From Callorhinus ursinus (taxonomy: Eukaryota > Chordata > Mammalia > Carnivora > Otariidae): a stretch of DNA of 64,000 bases. The notes under the pieces are model-generated. The model ran no database searches and had not been told where the DNA came from. It saw only the letters and a list, made by a program, of their open reading frames with translations. A program made the translations under genes and the position numbers. The stretch's first letter is position 1, and every line of letters starts with the position of its first letter. The stretch lies in contig NW_020312788.1 in NCBI RefSeq assembly GCF_003265705.1, positions 2,238,405 through 2,302,404 of the forward strand. Reading direction: 5' to 3'. Positions 51,801 to 63,510 of the stretch are shown piece after piece.

Positions 51801-52640
51801 GAAATATTAGAAAGCACTACTGTAAAACAGAGACCAGGAATTAAGCAGAGGTTCAAGTCCAGACAGTAACCTGACCTGTTTCCCCTGTATATGTAGCCAT
51901 ACCTAGAGCCATGGCTGGCCCCATCAACACTCTGCACAGTGCAAGTCAAAGAGGATGTGGGATTTTAATGACATTTCTGGAAAAACAGCTGATTTACATG
52001 GCAATCATCACAGAAGCATTCACTCTTAACAGATTTTTACTTCTTAAAAATGAAGAAACAAAACAGTGTAATGAAAATACCCGTGAGAAAACTTGGGTTC
52101 TAATTCCTGTTCTGACAATGGTGTGACAACAGCAAGTGCTTTCACAGCTGAATGAAACTCCCTCTCCTTATCTGAAAACTGAGAGGATTGGGTTTGACTG
52201 GGGCTCCCACTAAAATGCCCACAGGAGCCATAAGCGGCCTGACCTTCCTATGATGAAGGCAACTGATACTGAGGCTCCCGTTGGGACTGTGAGAAAATGG
52301 AGAAGGCTTCTCCTTAGTGGGGATAATCGGTCAGCAACGGTAGATTGTTTCCAGGTAGGAATGCAGGCCCTGAGGTGCCATATTGTCAGATTTGTCAAGA
52401 AAATACAGAAATTCAGATTTTTATGTCAAATATGCCGATTTTCAAATGTTGGTAACTAATTTAAAATGGGGGCTGGGGGGAGACCACCGTGAAGGCAAAA
52501 CTAAGCATAGGTTAGGATGGGGTCTGTGGCCGCCGTTTTGTAACCTCTGCTTGGAAGCCTCCCGTCTGCCCCTGCTCTGTGGTTCTGCTGGAGGATGGAG
52601 GAGGAGCTGGGACCACTGAGCACTAAGCCCCTGCACAACT
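51801..52640 (-). other. G6PC2: G6PC2 probable 3' UTR
   Basis: Unique-looking sequence downstream of the G6PC2 stop with no recognised repeat. Its extent rests only on the candidate AATAAA at 51795-51800. Open frames on either strand here have no family match. Confidence 0.35.
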
Positions 52641-53152
52641 CTAATTAATCTTCTTTTCACTTGGTTTCATTAACACATGAATACAGTAGGGAATCAGAGC
52701 GACCACAGTCAGTGGGATGGATGCACTTTTACAGAAAGACAGGACGTAAAATAAATGCTCTGCATGAGTGGGGATCTTGATGAAATGGTAGAGCTGCAGT
52801 GTGATCAACGAGGCCACGGCACAGAGCAGCCGGAAGCTCAGCTTGTAGCCATTTTCCCCTCGGCAGCTCCTAAGGAACATCTCTGAGTTGATTGCAAAGC
52901 CCAAGCCAAAGAGCACCCCAAGATTCCTCACGAGTCCGGCAAAAGGCGTGGTGTCAATGTGGATCCAGTCAGGGTTGGCACACCATTTCTTGGCTATGGG
53001 CAGAGACCACAGCAGGTCAATGTCAAACAGTCTGAGAAGCAGGTAAAAGCCGAGCGCAAACAGAAAGAGGAAGAGGTTGGTCTTCAGATATGTGCTCAGG
53101 CCGGCTGTTTGGATGCCTGGAGTGTGTTCAAAGGCCTCCGCCACAAGCATGC
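52641..53152 (-). CDS. G6PC2: G6PC2 exon 5 coding part
   Basis: 512 bases from AG at 53154-53153 to TAG at 52643-52641. It encodes [12 protein letters not shown], then T-Y-L-K-T-N-L-F-L (residues 207-215), then [19 protein letters not shown], and the K-K-I-N end. It carries the last membrane helices of the nine-helix fold. The 207-215 stretch corresponds to the known mouse IGRP 206-214 T-cell epitope, which confirms the one-residue offset. Confidence 0.97.
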
Positions 53153-56100
53153 CTGGGGATTAGATAAAGACACTGCAGATGACCAGGTGCCCTTGAGCTC
53201 CTCAGGAATCATTCCTCTCTGTATTAAAGAATTTACCATCGTGTTCATGATAAAAGGCTTTAGACATCTAGGTCCTATTCATTTTACAAAGCCCTTTCCC
53301 TAGGCAGTAGCTAAAATACTTGTCCCATGCTTTTTCCACCATCCATCCACAAGTGAATCGTTCAGAAGTCCGTGGCACTGGGTGGCAAACACTCTACAGG
53401 CAGAGCCCTAGGTGCTCGCAATTAATATTCCAATTGCCATAGCCAATTAACTAAAGAGCCTTTGAAAGGTATGTGGGGCTAAATGGCGGAAACTCAAGCA
53501 CGTTGAACGCCGCTTCAGGAATACAAAGCAGCTGCTCAATGAAGTCCAAGGTCATGTAATAATCACTTCAGGTGTATCGAAGAGAGTGGCGTGGCATGCA
53601 GCCTGGAGGGCCATTATGAAGTCCCCCAAACCAAGATACCAGCCCTCTGTCTGGGCTGATAGCTTGGGTTTTGGATGTGGCGCTAGCCACCCTTCAGAGA
53701 AGCCCCACTCACTGAGAGGTTATGTCTTTATGCCATCAAATGAGACCATGCCATCGTGTACATGGAGGATTTGAGAGATGTGTTGAAACTGCTTATGCTC
53801 CCAGGGTAGCATTTGGTCTCAGTGGCTTGACAGAGTTACCTGAGACTGGGGTACTGACTACCAGGGAGAATCCGACGACATAAAACAAATGACACTAAAG
53901 CTTTCCAATGACACAACTCAAGGTAAGTGATCATATTTACCACCAAATACTCCAAGAATAACTTGATGAGGAAAATGTGTTGCTATGAATACTCTGGAGA
54001 TGCAGACACTGATTTGAATCAACCAAAAAAGACTCCAAAGAAATGACCAGGTCAGTCTACGATGGAAGAATAGATATAAACGTAAAAAGCAAAGAAATTG
54101 TATCACTCTTAAAATTAAGGGGGTGACACCAGAAGCTCTTTCTCAGAGGAATCCATCTAACTGTGACATAACTATGATTCGAGAGTCATTTTTTTTCCCA
54201 CAATGTTTTCATGTGCTCCATAGGATCTGAAAAGCTTCAACAGAGGTTTTTCCATTTAGCAATGCATTAAGCTTAACAGTACAATATCCTGAGATTTTAA
54301 TAAGTGCTATAAAAGGAAGCCAATTTGACATCCTGATAATTATTTTAATGGAATATGGGCAGTTCAAATTCAGGGGAATTACTCATAATCCAGAATGACC
54401 TAGAATGGATCATATACACTTTTACTCTCTGTTGTATGTGCTGCTTTTTTTTCTGTCCCAACATGTTTTTGTCTGAAGAAAACTCACTGGAGAGGCAGCT
54501 ACCACTCTGATGAAAGTCACACAAGCATTTCATCAAGGACAAATTTTCACTGGGTTTAATTTCACAGATGCTCAAGAGTTCTGATTCTTTGTTTTTTGAC
54601 AAATGGAAAATAAGAGACAAGGGAATTGACTTAGACATTATATACTTTAGATTGGAAGCAGCAATTTGCAAAAAGCTTACAAAAATACTAAAGTCCAAGC
54701 TCATCATTTTCATAAAGAATTAGCGATATTCAGTTATAGGAATCCTTGGGTTTCTGCTGCTGAATTTTTTTACTGATAGTCGGAGCAAACTGTTATTGAA
54801 AAACTAAGAAATAGAAAGAATGAGACTTTCCAAGAGGAAGTAAATAGAAGTTATCCATATGGAAGAAGAATAAACAGGGATTTGGTGATATTAAGATAAA
54901 GAATAGGCACTCAATAAATACGGATGGACAAAGGAAATGTTGCAGTTATAAAAATCTAAAGGGAATTATAGAACTTATTTTTTAAAAGAAACAAATGTTT
55001 CGCAAGGTCTGGGACTTTGAGGAAGAAATTAACTGCAGAGAAAAGGTGAGGATTATTTAGATTCTCTTTCAAAAATGTGTCCATGGATAGAAAATGTTAA
55101 TTTCTTTAAATTATAACTTTTGACTGGTTGTTTGGGGTTGGATAACGAACACATTAAGGTGTACAAGTTGTGATCTCATTAGAATAAACTTTGTGAAAAT
55201 ACCCAAATTTCTTTGGTGGCTGGTTTCTTATATTGCCCAATAGTACTCTAAAAAGTGCAATATGTGATGGATCTTGGAATTTTTTTTTTATTTTAGAAGA
55301 ACTTTAAATAATGGTATATGTTATAGTATTTTTTAAGCAATTAACTGACAAATCTTATCTCAGTAGCCTAATAATGTATGATTAAAGTGGCGCTCAGAAT
55401 TGTTTTAATGATAGGTAAGTATTTCAGGAGAAAAGAGAAGGAAACATCCCAATTCTTATAAGAATTATGAATAATCTTATATTAAAGTTCCAGGTCATTC
55501 TAAACACTATGATTCTACTAACATTAAGTCTACTAACAAATTTAAGTTTGCCTTTAGAATGTTTTTAATTAAAAAGGTTGCTAGTCTTTAAGGCTAGAAT
55601 ATATGTTATTGATGTCAAAAACATTGGTTATTCAAAGAAGGAAACATAATTTTTCTAAACTGATACATTCAAGGGGAGTGATAATTCCCAAACTTCTCGT
55701 TAATCTTAAAGCAAGGGAATATGCATGCAAAAATACTTCCTTATATAATTTTAGATGACTTATGAGCTACCAAAGTGATTATTGTATTATGGAAACCTAA
55801 AGGCACTTCCAGCGAGTCATTAATCAATTAAACATTTCCAACCTTATAATGTGGCAACAGCTCTGAGCTGATGAGGACATTATCTTAAAGCAAAATATTA
55901 ACTTTCTATTCATTTTGCTATTTTGGCTATGATCGAATAGAATAAGCACATTTCAACAACTAAAAATACACCAAAGTAAATTTTTAAAGGGCTTTCTGTA
56001 TTCAAGACTTTCTGTATTCACATTCCAGTGCTACAGAAACTGGAGCAAAGCTGACCTGTGCAGGTAAGTTGTCAACGACTTATCCATCTGACTGACAGTG

Positions 56101-58897
56101 TGGCTCAGGGCAGCTGTTACCATGACGTACCAGACACACGATGAGCCCATTGCATGGCCAGATGGACTTCCTGCAACAACAAAGTGCCGATCCATTTGAA
56201 AGGTGGTTAATAGAGTATCGGTATCAGAAATAGACAGTAGAATATTAGCCATGAAAGTTACACATAACTCGGAAAAAAACCACAAGCTACATGTAATGTT
56301 TAGAAATAGAAATAAAAGAAATCGAGTCAAATGGAGCCTCGAAACACTATTTCAAGAAAAATTTTTTCAGATATTTTCAAGTTCATCAGATGCCAGAAAT
56401 CAAAATGTTCGAGGCTAATTAAGAACTTAGGCTGTTGTACCAAAATCTGTCACAGCCCTCCATGTCTTTCATGCCTAATTGTTTTTAATTGATGAGAAAA
56501 TTAAAGTACCTGCATTGGATCCTCAATCAGTTTATTCTCCTTGGGCTGAAAAGTCAAATATCTGAAGGATATCATTACTATGTTCCGCTTTACCAATTGA
56601 CTTACAAGAGACTGCCATGTACCAGTGGCTACCTCTGGGCCTACCTTGTGGCTGGTCACTGCAACAGGTGTCTTTGTCATTAAATGGATGAGGGAAGCTG
56701 TAAAGGGCATCAATCCTGACAGAAGCCGGGCAGCCTTCCTACTTCCAGAATGTGTTTCCCACGCAGCTTGATTTTTTAAAAATTCATTTACTTTGATGTT
56801 CACCATGAGTTTTTACCAACTGGAGATTTATTCAGATTAAACACCAGTCTGTTTTTTAAAAACACTACATTAAACAAAGACAATCTATTTCTTATAGCTA
56901 TAGTTCTTTCAAAGCCATCTTATACAGGATTTTTCAGAGCCTCTTATATGCTTACATGAGTTGTAAATCTTCAGGGAGTGAATGTAGAATACAATCTCTC
57001 TCTCTCTCTTTTTTTTTTCTTCAGAAAATGTCTTATGAGGTAGAACATTGCTGGGAAATGCTGGGATAAACCAAAGTAGTATTTCAATGGTCTCAAAGGT
57101 TACCCATCCATCCATCCATCCATTCCACATTGGTTGCACAAAGATAAAATACACGTCATCCCTGTCCTGATGGGACAGGTTATTGGGGGAGCCATATATA
57201 TGTAAAGAATTAATTATAGTACAGTGTGATAAATAGTATGACAAATGGATGTATACTTTTATGGGAGCAAGAAAGAAATATATCTGGGGAACTCATTAGG
57301 AACTTATACATTCACTATATTCAGTGTTAGTTTCAGGATGTCAAATGGCAAGAATTTTTTGCTATGTAACAAACTGTGGTAAGGTACAGTATCACACATT
57401 ACATAACATGCAATTTTCCTTTATATATATATAAACCTTTTCATAAACTCAACTTTCATAGCAAAGATTTTACATTCGGTCCAAGAAGGTTACTTATATG
57501 CTATATACACAAGACAAAAAAAGAAGTTTGAAAGAAAGAAATTCTAAAATTTGAAATAATCTCTACTGGCAATAGTAAAACCAGGAAGTCCTTACCTCAT
57601 TCATGAGATTCTCAGAAGATCCATAATAACTTTGCAAGTTGCTCAGCAACAGATAAATCAACATTTCTAGGATTTTAATACAGTTCTTTGGGAATTTCTT
57701 CTAGCTAATTGTTTTTTGTTTGTTTTAGAATCAAACCATTACATTCTTCCAAGAAATAAATGAAAATATAAAATCATTTGGAAAGTAGTCTCCCAATTTA
57801 CCTTTTTGCAAATAACAAAATGATTATTCATAAAACTTCTTTCCTTTTCATTAGCAATTTTTATGCTTATGAACTTTTAGCATCCATGACATTTTCTTTA
57901 ATACCCTATATAATATCATATAGTAATTAGGTAATAACCATACATAATGACTCTCTGTTGGAATATCTTTAGTAACTTGAAGCTGCTATAATTGCTTACC
58001 TGGACCTGTTTCACATGTAGTGGGGAACTGTTCAAGGCATGGACTTGAGTGATTTGGGTAAATCTGAGTTTCTTGGACCCACCAGTAAGGCCGATGACCA
58101 AACAATATCCTGTATTTAAAGAAACATAAATATGCATACATATTTAAACACACAACTATTGCTTAACTGAAGACTAGCTATCTCTCCTATAAAAATGACT
58201 CAAGCAGAGGGTTGACAGGGAAAGCTCATGATTAAGAGACTTTGGGTTCTGGTCTGTCTCATTATAGAGGATGACACAGTCATCGGGAGTTTTTGGCATC
58301 CTAGTTTCCAAGAAGAACAGGGGCTTTTTTCCTTGTAGGGAAACTTCCGTGGGTGCTTTGGATTCTTAGACTGGGAATATCCAAGTGGTCCCTGGAATTA
58401 TCAATCCGTTCATTATGGTGCTGTTCATTTAACTATCTTCTTGTTTAATCACAGCATATGTGTTACAGGGTTTGGAATTTACTTATAAGTCAAATAAAGT
58501 ATACATTTCTATGCTTTCTGTAAGTTCTATTTATGAATAGGTGTTTCAAGTTAACTGACACGTTTGAAAGATTTTCCAAGTAAAACTATACACATCTGAA
58601 ATGTGATCATTAAGCCAAAGCTACAAATTTAAGAATAAACTTTACAAAAAACAAACAAACAAACAAACAGAAGGCTTACCATTTAAAAATAAGATTGAAC
58701 CAATCCCCAATGACTGCTACCCATATCATCTTGGTTCCAACTGTCTGATTAAGTTGAAACCAAAGTGGAAAATAAATAGAAAAGATATTCCGGGGATCGC
58801 CAACATTGGACATAAAATTTAGAAAATTGTAGTAAGCTCGATAGTCCTTCTGCAAATGCTGAATAGCGAGCACTCCATTCCTATGAAGGAAATCCAT
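52641..58897 (-). CDS. G6PC2: G6PC2 (IGRP) islet glucose-6-phosphatase 2, complete spliced gene
   Basis: ER membrane glucose-6-phosphatase of pancreatic beta cells. It opposes glucokinase and sets the fasting glucose threshold, and is a type 1 diabetes autoantigen in mouse and human. The complement join is 58897-58680, 58109-58000, 56170-56056, 54056-53941 and 53152-52641. That is 1071 bases, 356 aa plus TAG. All junctions are GT-AG and in frame. The PAP2-type phosphatase residues are present: K72-X6-R79-P80, P112-S-G-H115, and S168-R169-X5-H175. N92-H-S is the conserved glycosylation site, and the C-terminus ends K-K-I-N, a KKXX ER-retrieval motif. It is one residue longer than human (355 aa, from memory), with the extra residue in exon 3. 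Confidence 0.97.
53153..53940 (-). other. G6PC2: G6PC2 intron 4
   Basis: 788-base GT-AG intron on the - strand. No repeat recognised. Confidence 0.85.
53941..54056 (-). CDS. G6PC2: G6PC2 exon 4 (catalytic nucleophile)
   Basis: 116 bases, AG at 54058-54057 and GT at 53940-53939. Completes an Arg codon, then [14 protein letters not shown], and [13 protein letters not shown]. His175 is the predicted phosphohistidine nucleophile, and Arg169 and His175 form the C-terminal part of the phosphatase signature. The length equals the G6PC-family exon 4 as remembered. Confidence 0.96.
54057..56055 (-). other. G6PC2: G6PC2 intron 3
   Basis: 1999-base GT-AG intron, AT-rich, with no recognised repeat or other gene. 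Confidence 0.83.
56056..56170 (-). CDS. G6PC2: G6PC2 exon 3 (PSGH motif)
   Basis: 115 bases, AG at 56172-56171 and GT at 56055-56054. It encodes [14 protein letters not shown] (His115, acid catalyst), the helix [11 protein letters not shown], and the loop [13 protein letters not shown]. Compared with the human loop I remember (G-M-D-K-F-S-I-T-L-H-R), one codon is extra. Reading frame is kept. Confidence 0.95.
56171..57999 (-). other. G6PC2: G6PC2 intron 2
   Basis: 1829-base GT-AG intron with a (CATC)n run near 57104-57123, a CT/T tract at 56995-57020 and a (TA)n run at 57424-57433. No other element recognised. Confidence 0.83.
58000..58109 (-). CDS. G6PC2: G6PC2 exon 2
   Basis: 110 bases, AG at 58111-58110 and GT at 57999-57998. 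Completes Trp73, then [11 protein letters not shown] (Arg79 of the phosphatase signature), N-H-S-S (glycosylated Asn92), and [13 protein letters not shown] in the ER lumen. The length equals the G6PC-family exon 2 as remembered. Confidence 0.95.
58110..58679 (-). other. G6PC2: G6PC2 intron 1
   Basis: 570-base GT-AG intron with an (AAAC)n tract close to the donor (58645-58669). Confidence 0.85.
58680..58897 (-). CDS. G6PC2: G6PC2 exon 1 coding part (start codon)
   Basis: 218 bases from ATG (58897-58895) to a GT donor at 58679-58678. It encodes [13 protein letters not shown], then [12 protein letters not shown], then N-V-G-D-P-R-N, and [10 protein letters not shown] (Lys72 of the phosphatase signature). 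The start agrees with the family N-terminus and lies just below a TATA box. Confidence 0.97.
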
Positions 58898-58960
58898 CTC
58901 GAAAGAGAGGCAATTCTAAACATAGAGCAATTGGAGCTGAAATGCTCTGGGTCCCACTGT

Positions 58961-58967
58961 TTTTATA
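58961..58967 (-). promoter_or_regulatory. G6PC2: G6PC2 TATA box
   Basis: TATAAAA on the - strand (TTTTATA on +), 64 bases above the ATG. This predicts transcription start near 58930-58936 and a 5' leader of about 35 bases. It fits the TATA-driven, islet-restricted promoters described for this gene family. Confidence 0.75.
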
Positions 58968-59085
58968 CTCTGCCCTCATGGCGGGTGCGGCCATTACCGC
59001 AACATGTGACGCTGACCATCTGTGAGAGGGCACGTCAGCCCTCCTCTGCCGAAAAGCTCATCTGTTGATGATTTTAATTGGTGCC
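58968..59085 (-). promoter_or_regulatory. G6PC2: G6PC2 proximal promoter motifs
   Basis: On the - strand upstream of the TATA box lie two CAGATG E-boxes (59017-59022 and 59059-59064, NeuroD-type), a TGACGTG CRE/E-box-like site (about 59031-59037), and a CAATTA homeodomain core (59075-59080, Pdx1-type). Islet regulators of these classes are known for mouse and human G6PC2. Assigning these exact sites is inference. Confidence 0.5.
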
Positions 59086-60154
59086 AAAGAGGTGAAGTAC
59101 ATGCTGATCTGTGGCAAGTCGAGGGAAAATTTGGGTAGAGACACAATGAATTTCTTATGCAACCTCCCTTTTATGTGCACAGTTGGATCATGTTTGCTTG
59201 AAATTTTTTGCACAGTTCATTTCCTTCAAGGGCAAAGACATTGGCAATTTCTATGCTTGGCTAGAAGACTACGCAAATAATTACTGCATGTCAAATAGTC
59301 CTTAAAGCCGTGCATTTTAATTTAAAATAGACTGTGGCTTTTTGACTATTTTATTGGGTCTTTGAGAAAAATGGATGAGTAAACATCTGGGCAGGAAAAA
59401 TTTATGTGATATGACAGGTTATTTTCTGGATACAGGCTTTTAAATAAAAATATTTTGATATTTCTTTATTAGCAGAGAGAATGACATATACAGACAGAGA
59501 AGGAAATACATGAAATATATGAAATCTGCAAGGAAACCTGTTTTTTGGCTATAAGGCAAGAATGCAGACAAGGAGGTCACTTGGGTAATAGAACTGTATT
59601 AGGAATGAGTCATATTTTTATGGACAAGAGAATACAGTTGAGAACACCGGGGAATCATTCATGTAATAGGAAGATAAAAATCATCTTTAAGGGGCTTTTC
59701 ACTGATCAGGAAAAAGGTTTGTTGAAAACAGCATTCAGTAGAAATATGAGGGAAGCACCCAAACAAACATGTAGATTGGGAATAAACAGAAGGGCAGCTC
59801 AGAGAGACCCAGGGGTCCAAGTCTGCAGTGAGGTGCTGGAGCTAGAGGACGAAGTCTGCAAGGATTCAAGAGTCCCTGCAAAGCAATGAAGTCCGAGCCG
59901 GCAGTGGAGGGGGAGGGTAGGTCGGTCGAGTGTTTGCTCTCCTACCATTCAGATCCTTGTCTTCTCTCATCATGTCCTCCTCATGAGGAACCTTCTTCAC
60001 AGGCTACGAATAGCACCTTGGATTTCTCTTGGAGGCCTGCCCCATCATTTAACAGCGCCATCATCATGGGGATCCAATGTCTATATGCACCTTCCCAACC
60101 TCTGCTGCCACCCCTGGAGGAAATGCTTTGACTGCCTGTTAAAATCTTTTTGGA

Positions 60155-60300
60155 TTTTTTTTAAAAATTCAGGATCTTCGTCCTACCCCAGACAAATTAA
60201 GTTTCTGGTGATGGGCCCCAAGCATTGGTAATTTAAAAAATACTTTTCAAGTGATTCCAATGGGCAGCTGGGGTTGAGAATCATTATTATAAAGCAATGT
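60155..60300. repeat. hAT-like (MER20-type) fragment
   Basis: TCTGGTGATGGGCCCCAAGC, then AAGTGATTCCAATGGGCAGC, then GGGGTTGAGAATCATT is typical of mammalian hAT nonautonomous elements. The family name is from memory. Confidence 0.55.
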
Positions 60301-60749
60301 ATATATTATCTGTTCTCCTTTCAGCCTTAAGCCCCTCCTCCTGCCCAAAGTCAACCTGAAAGAAGTTTCAATGACATCGAATATGTAAATTATTGCATAT
60401 AACTGGATTTTCTTGTTCAATTCAATTTTTACAACAACTGATGTATCTTCTCAAGACTTCAGAGAATCTCTCTGTAATGAAAGAACCCTAATCTAGTGAG
60501 AAATTTATAAAGCTGGTAACAGTTATATACAACCTTGGTGTTGTGGTCCAGAAGAAGTGAAGCAATGGTGACGACTGAAATATGTGCCTCGTAAAGCAGG
60601 GCATGCTGATGGCAACCTCCCTCACCAGGTTTTCTGTGGTGCTCCTCTGGAAGGTGGTTAAAATACAGCCTTGTTTCTGTGGATGAGAACTCTGGTTTGA
60701 CAGTCAAAGGGGGATGGCAAGTGGCACCAGGTCATTTTTCAGAAAGTGA

Positions 60750-61036
60750 TTTTATTTTATTTTATTTTATTTTATTTTATTTTATTTTATTTTATNNNNN
60801 NNNNNATTTTATTTTATTTTATTTTATTTTATTTTATTTTATTTTATTTTATTTATTTAAGAGGAGAGAGGGCGAGTGAGCATGAGCAGGGGGAGGAGGG
60901 ACAGAAGCAGAGGAGAGGGAGAAGCAGAATCCCGGCTGAGTGAGAAGCCTGCTGCAGGGCTCAATCCCAGGACTCTGAGATCATGACCTGAGCCAAAGGC
61001 AGCCATTTAACCGACTGAGCCACCCAGGTGCCCCCC
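60750..61036 (-). mobile_element. can-SINE with expanded (TTTTA)n tail and assembly gap
   Basis: The complement of an A-rich tail has become a long (TTTTA)n microsatellite, interrupted by 10 Ns (60796-60805). The body (CATGAGCAGGGGGAGGAGGG) and head (CTGAGCCACCCAGGTGCCCC) follow. Imperfect flanks AGAAAGTGATTTTA and AGGAAGTGACTTTA look like the target duplication. Confidence 0.93.
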
Positions 61037-63154
61037 CAGGAAGTGACTTTAAATGGCTACCAGTAAATGAATATTCATGTCTATCCACAGTGAGAGATTT
61101 ACCAGTCTCCTTTATCATTCTTATCATTTCAGCAGGAGGAGAACCAGGAAGAGGTGAGCCAGCACTGGCTCTCTCCACCAGCAGAGAGTTTTGCTCTTCC
61201 CCCAGGCATCCCAGGATTACACCTTTGGTTCTCCCATTACTGTGCTAATCTGATCTGAATGATGTATGTGTTGGGATAAAATCAAATGTGCTGAAAGCTC
61301 TGTTGTGCTTTAGAATCCCTTGCATTCTATGCTCTTCCAATTATTTGCCTTCAAAAATACTCTCTCTTATTATCCAGTTTTAACTTCACAATAGTTCAGT
61401 AATCCTCGTTTTAGTGTTGGAAAATGTGCAAGCAACCAGGCTCAGGTCATTTCTATAGTGGAGGAGCTCTGTTTGGAGACCAAATTTTTATTTCCAGACC
61501 AATGTTTCTTCTTAGTCTAGGCTGTGTCTAGGTTGTTCAAAGCCAATATTGGTGAGATTTTAAACAGTGGCAAAATGAATAAAAGCTAATGCTATGACCA
61601 GCTTATTTCAAATGTTTTCGACTACCCAGACCCCCAATTCACCTGTATCGTTGTTCTAACTATGAAGCTTTTCTGTGTAGTCCTGAGAGAAAATTGGTTG
61701 ACACAGAAGCACATCTGACCAGCTGCCAGAGCATGAGGAGAACTTCATAGATACAATCACCACTTTGAACTTCTCTTGGATGGCTTATCCCATCATTGGA
61801 CAGCAGGGACACTGTTGTTAGGGGGACTCAGGGGCCACTGTTACCTTCCCAGTCTCTGACATCTTCTCTGAAGGAAGTATCAAGTAGCAGTCAGATGGAC
61901 ACTTCAGAGCTTAAAGCTGACTCTCATTCCCATCCTTTGCTGATAGCCTTGCAACCCAGCAGGCATCTTCTTCTCTGGGGACAGACAAAAGAAAGCCACT
62001 CAAATGAGAACAGACAGAGGTTATTTATTCTGAGTTTGCTATAGCAAGAGTCAGCTACCATCACTTGCATCTGACAAAGATTCAGAAGCAGGCAGGGACT
62101 AGAAAAGCTTTACTGGGTAGTGGGAATAAGGAGAGGCCTCAGGCATGCTCTGATCAGAGGTTGTTGGCACAGGCAAGCGGGAGATGAGTTAACTAGAAGC
62201 TGCACATTTTATGTGATGGGTTTGGGGAGCCTGTTTAGCTTTCTCTGGTTGATCCTGAGTAGGAAGCTGGGGCACAAATAGGGAAGCTGGCAGTCATTGA
62301 CCAAATCCTGACCATTCTGGGCAGATTGCTTCAGAGGTTTTGGGTCAGAATTCTGTTGTCATATTTGGTCTGGCCATTGTCCACTTGAAAAATCAGTCCC
62401 TCACAAAACAAATTGAGTAAGTATGTGTCAGAAGAAGTTGATGTGGCATCCCACCAAGAAATAAGGGAATCCCTTGTCTATCCTATAATTCTACAATTCT
62501 TATTATTCATTGAGTCAAAAAGAGAGCATAGTCTTGCTTACCAAAGATAAATGAATTTATTCAGGTATGCGCTACTCTGTATGAGGCATTAGCCTTGACT
62601 AATCAGAGTCTATGCTTCGGCTTTTTTGTTTTTCATATTCAGGTTCTATAATTTCTATAATCTCTTTAATGAGCCACGAGGAAGGACATTACTCCTCTTT
62701 ATTCTTTTTCTGAGAAGAGTTTAAGCTACATATTTCATCAGACTCATTTTCTTCAGAAATGTCTTTTCCCTAAACCAGGGTATGAATGACTTCAAATACA
62801 TTTTGTCTTACAATTAAGAATTCAACTTCATGCTCATTCAGTCCCTCAGAGTCTGTGGACTGTGATGAATTTAGCTGCACATTAGTTTTTCATCTTAGGT
62901 AGTTAATTTAGAGAGACTGTCTCCTGAGGACTATCTAGTTCTATAGGCTGTGGTATAATTAACTGAAGTAAAAGCACTTTGATTTCTTTTGCCTTTTAAC
63001 AAGATCTGCTTAGTCTTTTTATTCCCTATAGTTTATCATTTTTAGTCTTTTCATATCTCAGCTTATATGCACTTCCTTAGAGATGCCATCTCTGACCAGC
63101 ATCCTTGCCATTCCTTTGACAGTGCTTTCTCTCAAACACTCTTTTCTTTTAACG

Positions 63155-63510
63155 GATTATATTAGTCTGTTGGGACTGACACAGAAAGCAATAGAGTGGG
63201 TGGTTTAAAGGACAGAAATTTATTTTCTCACAGTTCTGGAAGCTGCATGTCCCAGGTGTCTGCAGGAATAGCTTCTTCTGAAGCCTCTCTCCTTGGCTTG
63301 TAGATGGCCATTTTCTTTCTGTGTCTTCACATGGTCATCCTTTGTTGGGATGTCCACCAGTCATATTGGGTTAGGTCCCATCCTAATGACCTCATTTTAA
63401 CTTAGTTAACTCTTTAAAGACCCTATCTCCATTGTCACATTCTGAGGTATTGGGGTTAAGACTTCAATATACGAATTTTGGGGGATGAAATTCAGCCCGT
63501 ACCAGGGATT
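63155..63510 (-). repeat. Ancient eutherian interspersed repeat, family uncertain
   Basis: TATATTAGTCTGTTGGGACT, then ACAGAAATTTATTTTCTCAC, AGTTCTGGAAGCTGCATG, TCTCTCCTTGGCTTGTAGAT, CATTTTAACTTAGTTAACTC and ACATTCTGAGGTATTGGGG closely follow a very common mammalian repeat. I recognise the text but not the family name. Orientation is a guess. Confidence 0.7.

Noticed and set aside
52959..53303. 114-codon + frame
   Set aside because: Shadow of G6PC2 exon 5 on the opposite strand.
54345..54713. 122-codon - frame within G6PC2 intron 3 as an extra exon or nested gene
   Set aside because: No match to any G6PC2 segment, poor codon pattern, and the known five exons already complete the protein.
61985..62420. 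Possible old LTR or retroviral remnant upstream of G6PC2
   Set aside because: The text has a repeat-like look, but I could not identify a family, LTR ends or coding remnants, so it is not called as a retroviral element.
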